The notes below the pieces were generated by a model that was not told where the DNA came from, did not search any database, and worked only from the letters and a program-made list of their open reading frames with translations. Below, in pieces: positions 1 through 5,536 of a stretch of 5,598 nucleotides of DNA. The position numbers and the translations under genes are program-made. Positions within the stretch are counted from its first letter, which is position 1, and every line of letters begins with the position of its first letter. The stretch is from an uncultured Bacillota bacterium (lineage in GTDB: Bacteria > Bacillota > Clostridia > Tissierellales > Tissierellaceae), in assembly GCA_937951995.1 (NCBI GenBank), contig CALGAG010000067.1, forward strand, positions 1 to 5,598, read 5' to 3'.

Positions 1-14
1 TTTTTTCCATTAAG

Positions 15-542
15 TTAAAGTACATATTCCAGCTGGCAGTCGTAGGGTTCCCTATCCACGTGGTCCTGGCTGTATTCCTTTGCTTCCACACAGCCCAAGA
101 ATCTGTAGAAACCCTGGGTTTCAAGGGATGAATGGGCGGATATGTATAGCTTTTTAGCTCCCTTTTCCCTTGCCCAATTGGACGCCATTTGGAAGAGGAC
201 CTTGCCAATTCCCTTACCCCTCATATCCTCTGAAACATGCAGGCTTGAAAGGTCCAGGTATTCCTTGTCAGATCCCAGGAAATCCGCTTCAACAGATGCA
301 AAGCCCTTAAGCTTGCCCTCCTGGAAGGCTCCAATTACAATGCCTCCGGTTTGTGAGGTGTTTTTCAGGTATCCAGTTAGAAGTGAGTACTCCTCTTCAG
401 TCCAGTCATCAATGAACTCTATGTCCTTAATTACCCATTCCCCTTCAACTTTCCTCCAGCATTTGGTCACCTTCTGATGGCGGACAAAGCCCTTGAATAA
501 TTCTTTTGATATTTTATCTTCAGTAAGGTTCCTATATTCCAT
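15..542 (-). CDS. GNAT-family N-acetyltransferase
   Basis: Predicted cytosolic acetyltransferase of the Gcn5-related (GNAT) superfamily, 175 residues, which moves the acetyl group of acetyl-CoA to an amine; the substrate cannot be read from the sequence. The acetyl-CoA pyrophosphate loop (motif A, R/Q-x-x-G-x-G/A) is visible as MRGKGIG at about residues 107-113, after the strand LDLSSLHVSED and before the helix carrying KVLFQMASNWAREKGA. Motif B is visible as KLYISAH (131-137) followed by GFYRFLGC (144-151), the typical late GNAT element. The N-terminal ~60 residues are charged and less typical. There is no signal peptide or membrane segment. The ATG overlaps the stop of the upstream aldo/keto reductase by one base (TAATG) and has only a weak GGGG ribosome site ten bases upstream, which suggests translation by re-initiation from that gene. 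Family confident, specific function unknown. Confidence 0.87.
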   Translation of the reverse strand: MEYRNLTEDKISKELFKGFVRHQKVTKCWRKVEGEWVIKDIEFIDDWTEEEYSLLTGYLKNTSQTGGIVIGAFQEGKLKGFASVEADFLGSDKEYLDLSSLHVSEDMRGKGIGKVLFQMASNWAREKGAKKLYISAHSSLETQGFYRFLGCVEAKEYSQDHVDREPYDCQLEYVL

Positions 543-1561
543 TAAGATTCAACCCCGAGTCGATCTTCTACCTTCTTAAGCATCTTTATTATAGGCAAAC
601 TGTAGGGGCATCTTGTCTCACAGATTCCACACTCGATGCAATCACTTGCCTTTGTTTCCATTCCACGGTATCTGTCAACCGCCCAGTCCTGAAGATTGTA
701 CCTTGAGTAGTAGCCCTCAAGGATAAACTGGGTCGGGATGTCGATTCCCACCGTACAGGGGGCACAATAGCCGCATCTTCTGCAGAATTCCTCTCCCAGA
801 GTTGCAGCTTCCTCCATAAGGACCTTTCTTTCATCCCCGGTAAGGGGTCTGATTTCATTTCCTGCCCTGGCATTTTCAATTACCTGTTCAACGGAATCCA
901 TTCCAGGTATTGCCACTGTAACGTCCTCATTCTCCATTATGTATCTAAGTGAAAGCTCACCCTTTGAAATGGCTCCACCAGCAAGGGGCTTCATAACTAT
1001 TACTCCAAGGTTGTTCTCCCTTGCCTTTCTGAACACTGGCTCTCCCTGGTTTTCCACGGGGTTGTAGGGGTATTGGATCGTGCTGAACTCACCAGTGTCT
1101 ATTGCTATATAACGAAGGTCAACACTGTGGCTTGTGATCCCGATTTCCTTAACAATTCCCTTTTCCTTGTACTCCTTGATGGCCTTAAGGGCTCCGTTTT
1201 CTCCCATTATGGTCTCAAGGTCCGCTTCCTTGGTGACATTGTGAAACTGGAATAGGTCTATGTAGTCAGTCCTCAAATTCTTAAGGCTTGTCTCAAACTC
1301 CTCAATAACTGCATCGTAGGTTTTGGCCATTGATTTTGTAGCCAGGATGAACTTACCCCTTCCTATTCTTTCCAGGGCACTACCAAGTAGTTCTTCACTC
1401 TCCTTGTAGCCTCTTGCCGTATCGATGAAATTTATCCCCTGTCTGTGGGCTTCCACAAGCAGCTGATAAGCAATCTCTTCATCCACCCTTTGGATGGGAA
1501 TCCCACCAAATCCGATTACAGAAACCTCAAAGTTTGTTCTACCAAGTATCCTCTTTTCCAT
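542..1561 (-). CDS. Aldo/keto reductase with C-terminal 4Fe-4S ferredoxin-type domain
   Basis: Predicted cytosolic oxidoreductase of the aldo/keto reductase superfamily, a (beta/alpha)8 barrel using NAD(P)H, extended by an iron-sulfur domain; 339 residues. The opening MEKRILGRTNFEVSVIGFGG is typical of the family. The catalytic tetrad is visible as Asp47 (FIDTARGY), Tyr52, Lys76 (LATKS) and His107 (LFQFHNV). The barrel closes with an IPGMDSVEQV segment near 218-227. Two cysteine groups follow: Cys260, 263, 266 and 269 (CRRCGYCAPC, then IDIP) and Cys308, 311, 314 and 318 (CIECGICETRCP). The second is the classical C-x2-C-x2-C-x3-C-P cluster motif. This architecture is common in anaerobes; the physiological substrate is not known. 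A GTG at 1573 would add four residues (VDWS). I prefer the ATG at 1561, because the family begins there and GGTGG lies eight bases upstream. The stop overlaps the acetyltransferase start, so the two genes form one operon. Confidence 0.93.
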   Translation of the reverse strand: MEKRILGRTNFEVSVIGFGGIPIQRVDEEIAYQLLVEAHRQGINFIDTARGYKESEELLGSALERIGRGKFILATKSMAKTYDAVIEEFETSLKNLRTDYIDLFQFHNVTKEADLETIMGENGALKAIKEYKEKGIVKEIGITSHSVDLRYIAIDTGEFSTIQYPYNPVENQGEPVFRKARENNLGVIVMKPLAGGAISKGELSLRYIMENEDVTVAIPGMDSVEQVIENARAGNEIRPLTGDERKVLMEEAATLGEEFCRRCGYCAPCTVGIDIPTQFILEGYYSRYNLQDWAVDRYRGMETKASDCIECGICETRCPYSLPIIKMLKKVEDRLGVES

Positions 1562-1620
1562 GCTCCAATCCACCGTCCCTTTCTATTCAGCAATATATGT
1601 ATTTCTTTACTTATGGGAAT

Positions 1621-1629
1621 ATTATACCA
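1621..1629 (-). promoter_or_regulatory. Extended -10 promoter for the aldo/keto reductase-acetyltransferase operon
   Basis: Reading leftward, the sequence TGGTATAAT gives a perfect -10 hexamer (1621-1626) preceded by the TGn extension (1627-1629). No convincing -35 box sits 16-18 bases upstream, which extended -10 promoters tolerate. Transcription would start near 1614, leaving a leader of about 50 bases before the ATG at 1561. The site lies in the 109-base gap after the reduced nucleoside-hydrolase gene, so the redox pair can be transcribed separately from the nucleoside pair. The assignment is by motif only. Confidence 0.5.
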
Positions 1630-1637
1630 TAGAGCAA

Positions 1638-1666
1638 CCCCCTGCCGGTAATATTCCTGCAAGGGG
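1638..1666 (-). terminator. Stem-loop after the nucleoside hydrolase operon, weak terminator or attenuator
   Basis: On the minus strand CCCCTTGC (1666-1659) pairs with GCAGGGGG (1645-1638), giving eight base pairs including one G-U, around a 13-base loop. It starts 17 bases past the stop of the 172-residue gene. No uridine tract follows (the next bases are TTGCTCTATGG), so it is not a classical intrinsic terminator. It could be a partial terminator, an RNA-stabilising 3' end, or an element affecting the promoter immediately downstream. Confidence 0.35.
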
Positions 1667-1682
1667 CTAGGACTGGGCCCTA

Positions 1683-2201
1683 TCATTCAATCAAGATATG
1701 GGCATTCTTTTTGCCAAACTTGTTGTCGCTATTGGCATCGCTGATCATCTTGCCATAGGAAATGGAATCTGGATTGGTTTCCACATGGACACCACAGGAG
1801 ATGGTCCTGTATTTATCTGAGTTGCGGGCATAGTCCAAGGCCAGGTCTTCCATGGTCATATTAAGGGCTGCAGCTGATTCCATGGTGCAGAAGGTGACTG
1901 GAACGCCTGAGTTAAGTAGAGATTCCATTGCTTCCGGATCCTGATGGATTGAGGTCTCAGCAAAGGGTGTGCTGTCACCTCTCTTGAGTGTGCCTCCTGC
2001 ATAGATGATTCTCTTTACATTTTTCACAAGGCCTGGCCATACCTTGAATGCCAGGGCAGCGGAGGATGGCCCCTCTATCAGGACCAGAATAATATCCTTT
2101 TTGTTTTTTAACTGCTCCCATTCCTTGGGAAGGTGAGTTTCAGGCTTAAGAAATTTACCCTTCATGGAGGAAAGGTCCTTTCCGCTAACTATTATTTTCA
2201 T
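1683..2201 (-). CDS. Reduced nucleoside hydrolase-like protein lacking catalytic motifs
   Basis: A 172-residue cytosolic protein that I read as a shortened relative of the nucleoside hydrolase encoded just upstream. Residues 35-123 (from KDIILVLIEGPSSAALAF to MTMEDLA) follow residues ~117-203 of that enzyme. Shared landmarks are the strand and small-residue turn (VVIIGTGAQTNLA there), GG in IMGGG/YAGG, TPxAE (TPFAE here), DPEA and SGVPV. The tail (VHVETNPDS, then SDANSDNKFG) follows its C-terminal end (LQVETRGIHS, then FEDNDHFNG). Missing are the N-terminal DxDPGxDD metal/ribose motif and the segment with the catalytic His-Asp (HDP). Full-length family members have about 310 residues. It is therefore unlikely to hydrolyse nucleosides by itself; a binding, regulatory or subunit role is inference. 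It starts two bases after its neighbour's stop with GGAGG seven bases upstream, so it is translated from the same mRNA. No internal stop or frameshift suggests decay. Confidence 0.85.
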   Translation of the reverse strand: MKIIVSGKDLSSMKGKFLKPETHLPKEWEQLKNKKDIILVLIEGPSSAALAFKVWPGLVKNVKRIIYAGGTLKRGDSTPFAETSIHQDPEAMESLLNSGVPVTFCTMESAAALNMTMEDLALDYARNSDKYRTISCGVHVETNPDSISYGKMISDANSDNKFGKKNAHILIE

Positions 2202-2203
2202 AT

Positions 2204-3139
2204 CTAGGCCTCCCTTCCAGTGAAATGCTCCACTGCTTTAATAAGCTCTTCTATAAAGGCTTCCCGGTCAAGATTTAGAAGAGCCATACCATTGAAGTGG
2301 TCATTATCTTCAAAGTCAGCAAGAATTCCACCTCTTGAGTGGATTCCCCTTGTTTCCACTTGAAGATAAGCTTCCCTTATTTCAAACAGGTCTGGCTTGA
2401 TCAGGGATAGAACAGCGCAGGGATCATGGAGTGGCCAACCCTTGTAGCCCAAGGCTGCGTGGGTCTCCCCGAAAAAGTCCAACCAGCCCGAGACGACATG
2501 TCCCATTGGAGTTCCGATCTCTCGAATACGGTCGACATCCTCAGGATAGACCAGGGCTTTTTCAGTTACATCCAGTCCGGACATGATTACAGGAACACCG
2601 GATTCAAATACGATTCTGGCTGCCTCCGGGTCCACCAGAATATTGAATTCGGCTGCCGGTGTCCAGTTTCCATTCTCTATTCCACCGCCCATGATGTAGA
2701 ATGCCTTTATCTTATCCTTTAGATCCGGCCTGTAAAGAAGGAGTGTTGCAAGATTTGTCTGTGCACCAGTTCCTATTATTACAACCGGATCTTCGCTCTC
2801 CTCCAATACCTTCACCATAAGCTCAACTGCGGAGTATTGACTTAGAGTCCTGTCTGACTGGGGTAGGTCCACTCCGTCAAGGCCTGTCTCTCCGTGAAAG
2901 TCTCCTGCTGTTATTCCCTCAACAACCAAGGGGCCATGGGCTCCCTTGCCTATTGGAGCTTCAATATTAAAAAGGGAGCAGACATTCAGTGTATTTCTCG
3001 TTACATTTTCTATATCCTTGTTGCCTGCAACTGTTGTGACAGCCTTGATGTCAAGGATGGGTGATGCAGCTGCCACCATCCAGGCAATTGCATCGTCGTG
3101 GCCTGGATCTCCATCTAGGATTACAGGGATTCTTTTCAT
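2204..3139 (-). CDS. Inosine/uridine-type nucleoside hydrolase
   Basis: Cytosolic Ca2+-dependent N-ribohydrolase of the IunH/Rih family, which splits ribonucleosides into ribose and a free base for salvage; 311 residues, the usual family length. The signature DGDPGHDDA (residues 9-17) carries the Asp cluster that binds calcium and ribose hydroxyls and activates water. FHG places a histidine at 82, and HDP places His238-Asp239 near the C terminus. A histidine pair at these positions is found in the pyrimidine-preferring enzymes such as RihB (YeiK), so pyrimidine or mixed specificity is a reasonable guess. WTPAAEFNILVDPEAA (159-174) is the conserved ribose-site region. An upstream in-frame codon at 3175 would add 12 residues. 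The ATG at 3139 is preferred, because AGGAGG at 3149-3154 stands nine bases before it and MKRIPVILDGDPG is the normal beginning. The gene lies 55 bases after the toxin gene and is coupled to the reduced paralog downstream. No transporter or ribokinase is visible in the window. Confidence 0.96.
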   Translation of the reverse strand: MKRIPVILDGDPGHDDAIAWMVAAASPILDIKAVTTVAGNKDIENVTRNTLNVCSLFNIEAPIGKGAHGPLVVEGITAGDFHGETGLDGVDLPQSDRTLSQYSAVELMVKVLEESEDPVVIIGTGAQTNLATLLLYRPDLKDKIKAFYIMGGGIENGNWTPAAEFNILVDPEAARIVFESGVPVIMSGLDVTEKALVYPEDVDRIREIGTPMGHVVSGWLDFFGETHAALGYKGWPLHDPCAVLSLIKPDLFEIREAYLQVETRGIHSRGGILADFEDNDHFNGMALLNLDREAFIEELIKAVEHFTGREA

Positions 3140-3148
3140 ACGGTTATG

Positions 3149-3154
3149 CCTCCT
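3149..3154 (-). promoter_or_regulatory. Ribosome binding site fixing the nucleoside hydrolase start
   Basis: AGGAGG (minus strand) lies nine bases before the ATG at 3139 and is preceded by a run of A. It excludes the longer reading that begins at 3175, which would place this site inside the gene. Confidence 0.85.
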
Positions 3155-3193
3155 TTTTTGATGATTAAACTGCATTATCAGATACTATTTCTA

Positions 3194-3199
3194 ATTATA
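3194..3199 (-). promoter_or_regulatory. Candidate -10 box upstream of the nucleoside hydrolase
   Basis: A perfect TATAAT on the minus strand overlaps the stop codon of the toxin gene and sits about 55 bases before the nucleoside hydrolase ATG. No good -35 box is visible 16-18 bases upstream (about TAGAAC), so the promoter is weak or activator-dependent, or the hexamer is chance in AT-rich sequence. No terminator separates the toxin gene from this gene, so read-through from the toxin-antitoxin promoter is also possible. Confidence 0.3.
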
Positions 3200-4145
3200 C
3201 ATTGCATTTGGTTAGAGTTCTATGAAGCTCTAAGATTACTTTTTTGACCTCATCAAAATCTGGTAAATCTCCGTATACAAATTCAACTCCAAATCGTTCT
3301 CTATAGGCAATTTCGATTCTTGAATCATCTAGAATTGAAAATAGTGGTGCAGTATTCCATTGTACATCTGATGGATACATGTCCTTGAATCTTGATTTAG
3401 CTTCAGCTTCTTTTACAATACCAACCATCTCTGATAAAGCTTTCTCATCCTCATAAAATTTGCTAACCATACTATAAGTCATGTACAAATCATAAAGATG
3501 CCTAGTTTTAGTCTGAAACTCTTTCAAATCTTCTTGGTAAGACATCCGTATCAATGATGCTAGTTTTTCAATTACTGTCCTTTCAATTGATAGTACATTT
3601 AATTCAAACTTTTCGAGTTCAAATTCTGCAATAACATCATGCATACCATTTTCATTCAAATACTGCTCAATAAATGTTCCCACTTTTCTATGTTCATAAG
3701 GATGAGGATGCATGAAGCTTGTAAGTTCAAATCTGATTTTGGGATGAAGCTCCCTCAAATTTCCCGAAAACAATGAATCGTAAGTGAACTGTGTGTATCG
3801 ATAATCTCCAGATTTTCTCTCTTCGTCAAATTCATTAGACTTGAGTTCAAAGCTCATGATTTCCTCAACTTTTTGTAGAGTTTTCTTGATTTTTGAATTA
3901 GTCATGTCATTAGCAAGTATTGCAATGTCGATATCTTCTGAAAATCTGTGCAAATCTTTATAGCATTTGGTTAATGAAGTACCACCCTTAAAGACAACAT
4001 TGTTTTTATACTCTGATTTTGATAGGTGATATAAAGCACTAGTGATCCAGTAATCTTTTTCAACAATTGTTGGATCTAATCCTTGGTGTTCTGATACTAT
4101 CAATATAATATCTTTAAATTCCTCAATGCTTCTGTGTAATTTCAT
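3195..4145 (-). CDS. abiEii: AbiEii-family nucleotidyltransferase toxin (type IV toxin-antitoxin)
   Basis: Toxin of an AbiE-type system, 316 residues, in the DUF1814 nucleotidyltransferase family. Relatives act in abortive infection of phage-infected cells, and the mycobacterial MenT homologues add nucleotides to the tRNA acceptor end; the target here is unknown. Visible motifs are EKDYWITSALYHL (29-41), the nucleotidyltransferase motif KGGTSL (53-58), then RFSEDIDIAIL (67-77) with the metal-binding acidic residues Asp71 and Asp73, and TRHLYDLYM, the conserved late element around the family's R-x-x-Y-D-L. There is no signal peptide or membrane segment. The start is the ATG at 4145, seven bases after GGGGG; a TTG at 4181 would add 12 residues. 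It overlaps the antitoxin gene by 23 bases, as expected for a coupled operon. Base use is distinctly AT-rich compared with the genes to its left. Key motifs are intact, so the toxin is probably functional. Confidence 0.94.
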   Translation of the reverse strand: MKLHRSIEEFKDIILIVSEHQGLDPTIVEKDYWITSALYHLSKSEYKNNVVFKGGTSLTKCYKDLHRFSEDIDIAILANDMTNSKIKKTLQKVEEIMSFELKSNEFDEERKSGDYRYTQFTYDSLFSGNLRELHPKIRFELTSFMHPHPYEHRKVGTFIEQYLNENGMHDVIAEFELEKFELNVLSIERTVIEKLASLIRMSYQEDLKEFQTKTRHLYDLYMTYSMVSKFYEDEKALSEMVGIVKEAEAKSRFKDMYPSDVQWNTAPLFSILDDSRIEIAYRERFGVEFVYGDLPDFDEVKKVILELHRTLTKCNV

Positions 4146-4890
4146 AACCGTTCCCCCAAGTTCTATTCCCCCCGAAAACAACGGGGTTTATATCAATAAT
4201 CATCTTTTTGCCCTCCTGAACCTCCTCTTTCAAACATTTTAGCAGTGCTCTAAAATACTCGTCATTAATATCAGCACTCTCTGCAATTAATCCGAATATA
4301 ACTTTTACCTTCTTATTATATTTTTTTACTTCTTCTAAGGTTGCAATTCGATCATAGACCTCAAACTTTTCTTTATATATTGCAATTAGCTTTTTTGCAA
4401 CATTTTCCTTATCAGTATCTTGAATGAGATCAATTTGGTCAATTATGTCCAAAAACTGAAGCGCTCTTATGTTTTTCTCTTTTATATTCCCATTGGCTTT
4501 AATAACTAAAACATTCAAATCTTCATCTAGCTTCTTCTGTCTAACATTTTGGGCAATCCATATTCTATTAGGCATTTGTGCAGTCAATCCCCATTCATTC
4601 CAAATCTGCGGACCTGTCACATAGCCTAGTACTTTATTATCTCTTTTCAAGTATTTTTTCTCGACTAATTTCCTCTTGTCTAAACCAACTTTACCAAACC
4701 TTGATTTTTTTGGCTTGTAATATATGCCTTTTTTATAGTTCTCAATAATTCCTTCTCCAACTAATCTGTTCAATGTAACATAAACTGCATTTCTGTGTTT
4801 ACCCAAACCTTCTACAATTTCATCAACTAAAATCGGCTCTGTTGCTTTGTATTGTTCTATTTTTTCTTTAACAACATGTGCAACATTCAT
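4123..4890 (-). CDS. abiEi: AbiEi-like antitoxin/transcriptional regulator, DUF6088 type
   Basis: Cognate antitoxin of the AbiE pair, 255 residues. In type IV systems the antitoxin does not bind the toxin tightly but opposes its effect, and its N-terminal winged helix represses the operon. The N terminus shows this domain: helices around VVKEKIEQYKATEPILVDEI and GLGKHRNAVYVTLNRLVGEG (about 7-53), then the wing IIENYKKGIYYKPKKSRFG. The GIYYKPKKSRFG block followed by YVTGPQIWNEWGLTAQMPNR and WIAQN resembles what I remember of DUF6088 proteins. The C-terminal half (about 120-235) is a mixed charged region beginning LNVLVIKANGNI. The start is the ATG at 4890 with AAAGGAGA seven bases upstream; the in-frame ATG at 4908 would swallow this site. 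The gene is first in the operon behind a strong promoter, and the toxin follows with a 23-base overlap. Codon use is AT-rich like the toxin's. Confidence 0.92.
   Translation of the reverse strand: MNVAHVVKEKIEQYKATEPILVDEIVEGLGKHRNAVYVTLNRLVGEGIIENYKKGIYYKPKKSRFGKVGLDKRKLVEKKYLKRDNKVLGYVTGPQIWNEWGLTAQMPNRIWIAQNVRQKKLDEDLNVLVIKANGNIKEKNIRALQFLDIIDQIDLIQDTDKENVAKKLIAIYKEKFEVYDRIATLEEVKKYNKKVKVIFGLIAESADINDEYFRALLKCLKEEVQEGKKMIIDINPVVFGGNRTWGNGYEITQKH
4170..4186 (-). promoter_or_regulatory. Stem-loop just upstream of the toxin start, inside the antitoxin gene
   Basis: In the mRNA, CCCCG (4186-4182) and CGGGG (4174-4170) form a perfect five-pair GC stem with a seven-base loop (TTGTTTT), 24 bases before the toxin ATG. 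It stands out in an AT-rich cassette. It could keep ribosomes off the toxin site unless the antitoxin is being translated, which would fit the 23-base gene overlap; that role is inference. Confidence 0.4.
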
Positions 4891-4897
4891 ATACTCA

Positions 4898-4905
4898 TCT
4901 CCTTT
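4898..4905 (-). promoter_or_regulatory. Ribosome binding site fixing the antitoxin start
   Basis: AAAGGAGA on the minus strand, seven bases before the ATG at 4890. It decides against the in-frame ATG at 4908, which has no comparable site of its own. Confidence 0.8.
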
Positions 4906-4987
4906 CATTTATTTGTCTTAATCTTTATTTATCATTATTTAAACCGCACTACTATCCGTTACCATTTTTACTTATTTCCTTACATTT

Positions 4988-5016
4988 ATTATAACTCTAC
5001 ATCACAAATATTGCAA
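4988..5016 (-). promoter_or_regulatory. Near-consensus sigma-A promoter of the abiE operon
   Basis: On the minus strand TTGCAA (5011-5016) and a perfect TATAAT (4988-4993) are separated by exactly 17 bases. Transcription should begin near 4981, giving a leader of about 90 bases before the antitoxin ATG. The leader is very AT-rich. I found no clear inverted repeat that could serve as the operator expected for AbiEi autoregulation; TTAC-containing short direct repeats on the plus strand around 4959-4988 are the only candidates and are weak. Confidence 0.78.
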
Positions 5017-5058
5017 GAGAACGTTAAAGTGTATTGAACATCATTATTAACATTCTGT

Positions 5059-5199
5059 TCAGGCTTCTTTCATCTCTTTAATAATTGCACCTTTTTCGCT
5101 GTAAATAGTGAATCTGTGGTATTGTATTTGTGCAGCTTTTAATTTATCTTCGATCGTATCGATTTACTCCAGCAATTGATAGAACTCTTGTTGAATACA
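5059..5199 (-). pseudogene. Remnant of an unidentified gene with an in-frame stop
   Basis: The minus strand reads CIQQEFYQLLE, then a TAA stop at 5164-5166, then IDTIEDKLKAAQIQY, HRFTIYSEKGA and IIKEMKEA, ending in TGA at 5059-5061. The residues are hydrophilic, helix-forming and protein-like, with no start codon near the beginning. The stop could be CAA changed to TAA, which would restore a continuous LLEQIDTIEDKL helix. I do not recognise the family. The remnant abuts the T-run of the terminator on its right and ends about 43 bases before the -35 box of the abiE promoter, so it is probably the tail of an older gene cut off when neighbouring DNA arrived. Chance open frame is the main alternative. 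Confidence 0.42.
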
Positions 5200-5230
5200 A
5201 AAAAAGAAGAGGTATACTTCTCCTCTTCTT
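5199..5230 (-). terminator. Intrinsic (Rho-independent) terminator
   Basis: On the minus strand AAGAAGAGG (5230-5222) pairs perfectly with CCTCTTCTT (5212-5204) across a nine-base loop, and a run of seven T (5205-5199) ends the stem and follows it. This is a classical terminator for transcripts coming from the right, and it insulates the abiE promoter from them. The plus-strand reading has no U-tract, so it works in one direction only. It lies 35 bases after the stop codon at 5266-5268, as if it once belonged to the gene ending there. Confidence 0.86.
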
Positions 5231-5265
5231 ATAAGCAATATCTATTTGTGCATTGAAATATTTGA

Positions 5266-5327
5266 CTATTCCAGCTGGAAATTAATATAGACATTCAAAC
5301 CAAATCCAATTCCAGCACTGGGTAGTC
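5266..5327 (-). pseudogene. Possible C-terminal gene remnant next to the mobile-element end
   Basis: The minus strand reads PSAGIGFGLNVYINFQLE and then TAG (5266-5268), with a terminator 35 bases further on, the normal layout for a gene end. To the right this frame continues through the structured RNA segment to an ATG at 5403 (45 codons in all), but that part has poor ribosome-site support and overlaps several hairpins. I therefore take only the left part as a possible host-gene tail truncated by insertion of the element. The family is not recognised. It may be a chance frame. Confidence 0.3.
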
Positions 5328-5335
5328 GTAAAATT

Positions 5336-5363
5336 AGGACTGAAAGTCCTCTACTCGCAGTAG
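5336..5363 (-). repeat. Two tandem perfect hairpins near the element end
   Basis: AGGACT/AGTCCT (six pairs, three-base loop, 5336-5350) directly abuts CTACT/AGTAG (five pairs, three-base loop, 5351-5363). Such short subterminal hairpins are what IS200/IS605 transposases recognise on single-stranded DNA, and they may also form the 3' end of the RNA scaffold. There are no spacer bases between them. Confidence 0.6.
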
Positions 5364-5536
5364 GATGTACCCATTCTCTACGCAGCTTCGCTGTTAGACA
5401 CATTCCGGTGCCGTAGGTTACATACCTCTATCTCCCTTTAGTCGATACAGGTCACGTCAACCCCGGCCGTCGAATCCTACCCAATCTAGCTTCGCTTCAC
5501 TTGCTCTCTTGGGGATTCTTGGCATGAGACCTGTCT

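Noticed and set aside
1..10. ATG at 10-8 on the minus strand as the start of a further gene after the acetyltransferase.
   Set aside because: Only three codons are visible and no ribosome binding site precedes it.
25..36. TATTCCAGCTGG occurs here and again at 5267-5278, suggesting a direct repeat or recombination site flanking most of the window.
   Set aside because: About one shared 12-mer is expected by chance in a window this size. One copy lies within the acetyltransferase codons, and there is no supporting repeat structure around either copy.
4852..5037. Plus-strand reading frame of 61 residues rich in Phe, Tyr and Ile over the abiE promoter.
   Set aside because: It is an AT-rich shadow of the antitoxin start and promoter region, with no ribosome site and unnatural composition.
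5266..5403. A 45-codon minus-strand reading frame beginning MCLTAKLRRE as a real small gene.
   Set aside because: There is no ribosome site, and most of it overlaps the strongly paired RNA. Only its left end was kept, as a possible remnant.
5319..5483. TGGGTAG (5319-5325) and CTACCCA (5477-5483) as a long-range closing stem of the RNA.
   Set aside because: A seven-base complement in about 170 bases is close to chance expectation, and it would cross the inferred element boundary at 5328. Kept only as a weak possibility.
5440..5485. Minus-strand GGATTCGACGGCCGGGG resembles the 5' region of tmRNA.
   Set aside because: No CCA-ending acceptor partner, no tRNA-like T-arm and no tag reading frame follow at the right distance.
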